Assembly: GCA_017547845.1 (NCBI GenBank)
Contig: JAFYNZ010000053.1
Coordinates: 1-64,000 of the forward strand
Direction: 5' to 3'
Source of the DNA: Muribaculaceae bacterium
Lineage (GTDB): Bacteria > Bacteroidota > Bacteroidia > Bacteroidales > Muribaculaceae
Length of the DNA: 64,000 nt
Part shown: positions 63,202 through 64,000 of the stretch, piece by piece
How positions within the stretch are numbered: the first letter of the stretch is position 1
How the letters are laid out: each line of letters starts with the position of its first letter
Program-made: the position numbers and the translations under genes
The notes under the pieces: generated by a model
Told to the model about the DNA's origin: nothing
Seen by the model: only the letters and a program-made list of their open reading frames with translations
Databases searched by the model: none

Positions 63202-63585
63202 ATGAATAACGACAAACTCTCCCGAGCAGAACTCGCAAAACAATTTTCAGAAAAGTATTCGTTTTTTACGGAACTTGCCAAAGAAGAGCGAAAATCTCGC
63301 CAAGCCGTGATGCTTAAACGCCACGCATATTTTAGCGGACTTACAAATAGTTGTTCGTCGTTAAAAGAGTTTTACAATAAGTATCACGAACTTTTTCAAA
63401 TTTGGGGCGTGGAGTTTTATTGGGACGAATTAAATCGAAAACTTGTCGCTCAAATCTGGCTCGACTTTAATGAGCATGAGACTTATTATTTTGAAGAAAC
63501 AGACAGCAAAGTCGTTGTGAGTCCGATAATTTCGTGGCAAAACGAAGTTTTTGCAAATGAAGATTGGGATATATCAATCCCATAA
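63202..63585 (+). CDS. Small protein of unknown function
   Basis: 127 residues, soluble, with a helical basic N-terminal half (LAKEERKSRQAVMLKRHAYF) and an aromatic beta-rich C-terminal half (WGVEFYWDELNRKLVAQIWL). No family recognised. It has its own -7 box 26 bases upstream of the ATG. Its 3' end overlaps the convergent gene at 63574 by 12 bases. Confidence 0.55.
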   Translation: MNNDKLSRAELAKQFSEKYSFFTELAKEERKSRQAVMLKRHAYFSGLTNSCSSLKEFYNKYHELFQIWGVEFYWDELNRKLVAQIWLDFNEHETYYFEETDSKVVVSPIISWQNEVFANEDWDISIP

Positions 63586-63792
63586 GTTGCGGAAATATTT
63601 ACGGAATAGGTCAAGCCCTTGCTCGGTTGTACGATTTTCTTCCGTCGTAAAAGCCGAATGGTTGAGCGACAGCAATTCAAACGCATCAATCATCTTCTGA
63701 ATTGCGTTATCCCAGCTCTCCATGTCATCAAAATCTACTGGCAGTCCATGCTTATCCAGCAATTTGAATGCTTTTAATCGCGGCAAAATCAT
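63574..63792 (-). CDS. Fragment of a phage-type small protein family, 5' end probably broken
   Basis: From ATG 63792, 72 residues; but coding character continues upstream of this ATG in the same frame to about 63835 (PVEEVWGTYHAIAR), where TAA follows at 63841-63843. The pattern W...ILPRLKAFK...W(D)xxxxKMIDAFELL resembles a small family common in phages and Bacteroidetes mobile DNA. A neighbouring frame upstream (63992-63836, no ATG) reads ENRLAEYKELKHKVASQND and would join if one T in the TTT at 63835-63837 were removed. I therefore suspect a frameshifted gene or a sequencing indel. Function unknown. Confidence 0.45.
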   Translation of the reverse strand: MILPRLKAFKLLDKHGLPVDFDDMESWDNAIQKMIDAFELLSLNHSAFTTEENRTTEQGLDLFRKYFRNLWD

Positions 63793-63888
63793 CCGAGCAA
63801 TCGCATGATAAGTGCCCCATACCTCCTCGACTGGAAATGTTTACTCCTTGCACATTATTATTTCGATAAGTTTTAAGATTATGAAAGT

Positions 63889-63921
63889 ACAAAGTTGCAT
63901 CGTTTTGCGACGCAACTTTGT
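63889..63921. terminator. Strong hairpin near the right edge
   Basis: ACAAAGTTGCATCG (63889-63902) pairs with CGACGCAACTTTGT (63908-63921) with one mismatch. No clear T tract in either direction. It may be a terminator, a repeat element, or part of a coding frame; the context to the right is missing. Confidence 0.4.
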
Positions 63922-64000
63922 GTTTAAGTTCTTTGTATTCTGCTAACCGATTTTCTCGGCGGTCAGATAAGAGCTGTTCATTCTGGTCTTTTCAAATTTG

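Overview
The window is chromosomal DNA from a member of the phylum Bacteroidota, most likely order Bacteroidales. The evidence is: promoters of the Bacteroidetes type (TTTG or TTG, about 20 bases, then TAnnTTTG) in front of most transcription units; at least eight secreted proteins ending in a type IX secretion (T9SS, type A) C-terminal sorting domain; a TonB-dependent receptor with an N-terminal carboxypeptidase-like domain; and starts that mostly lack a Shine-Dalgarno sequence. Housekeeping genes (pyrH, frr, pheT, yebC, deoC, rpoN) fit this. I cannot resolve the genus from sequence alone.

Layout. 1-1,100 is a gene-poor flank with two relics on the minus strand: a 37-codon frame and a T9SS sorting-domain stub that keeps its own promoter and terminator. 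1.1-2.9 kb has a purine permease and a small TonB-C domain protein. 3.1-14 kb is a secretion-rich block: a 1143-residue GLUG-type protein, a membrane-anchored TPR/AraC regulator, a 1089-residue surface protein and an Omp28-like thioredoxin-fold protein, the three secreted ones being T9SS cargo. 14.2-16.7 kb holds a repeat array containing three promoters, feeding a cytidylyltransferase/oxidoreductase fusion and an SDR. 16.8-23.5 kb is a minus-strand operon (CE1-type esterase, large TPR protein, beta-barrel protein, unknown protein). 23.7-26.5 kb is pyrH-frr-GH13 amylase. A tRNA-Pro(GGG) at 26.85 kb is followed by an AbiEii-type toxin with a HigA-like antitoxin whose promoter overlaps a perfect palindrome.

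28.5-41 kb holds three giant T9SS cargo proteins (1305, 1259 and 1422 residues), each containing both a dockerin-type calcium repeat pair and cohesin-like domains. The first two are paralogues with matching promoters and a Crp/Fnr-like palindrome at the same distance upstream. The third carries an M6 metalloprotease. 41-44.5 kb is yebC-pheT. 44.9-48 kb is an A+T-rich, decayed RHS/polymorphic-toxin locus with an internally deleted RHS gene, an orphan RHS core plus tip, candidate immunity genes and an exact 87-base promoter repeat.

48.2-58.8 kb is the most coherent candidate system: six minus-strand genes with short gaps, reading deoC, secreted/periplasmic endonuclease-phosphatase (EEP) family protein, TonB-dependent receptor, DUF5689-type surface lipoprotein, T9SS-exported endonuclease I and T9SS-exported CotH-like protein. 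I read it as a possible DNA-scavenging locus: surface DNA cutting, binding and import, trimming, and cytoplasmic deoxyribose-phosphate catabolism. This is inference from gene families and order. 58.9-61.3 kb has rpoN and a pRiA4b ORF-3-like protein. 61.4-64 kb has an LRR protein paired with an unknown protein, a small unknown gene, and a 5'-damaged gene at the right edge.
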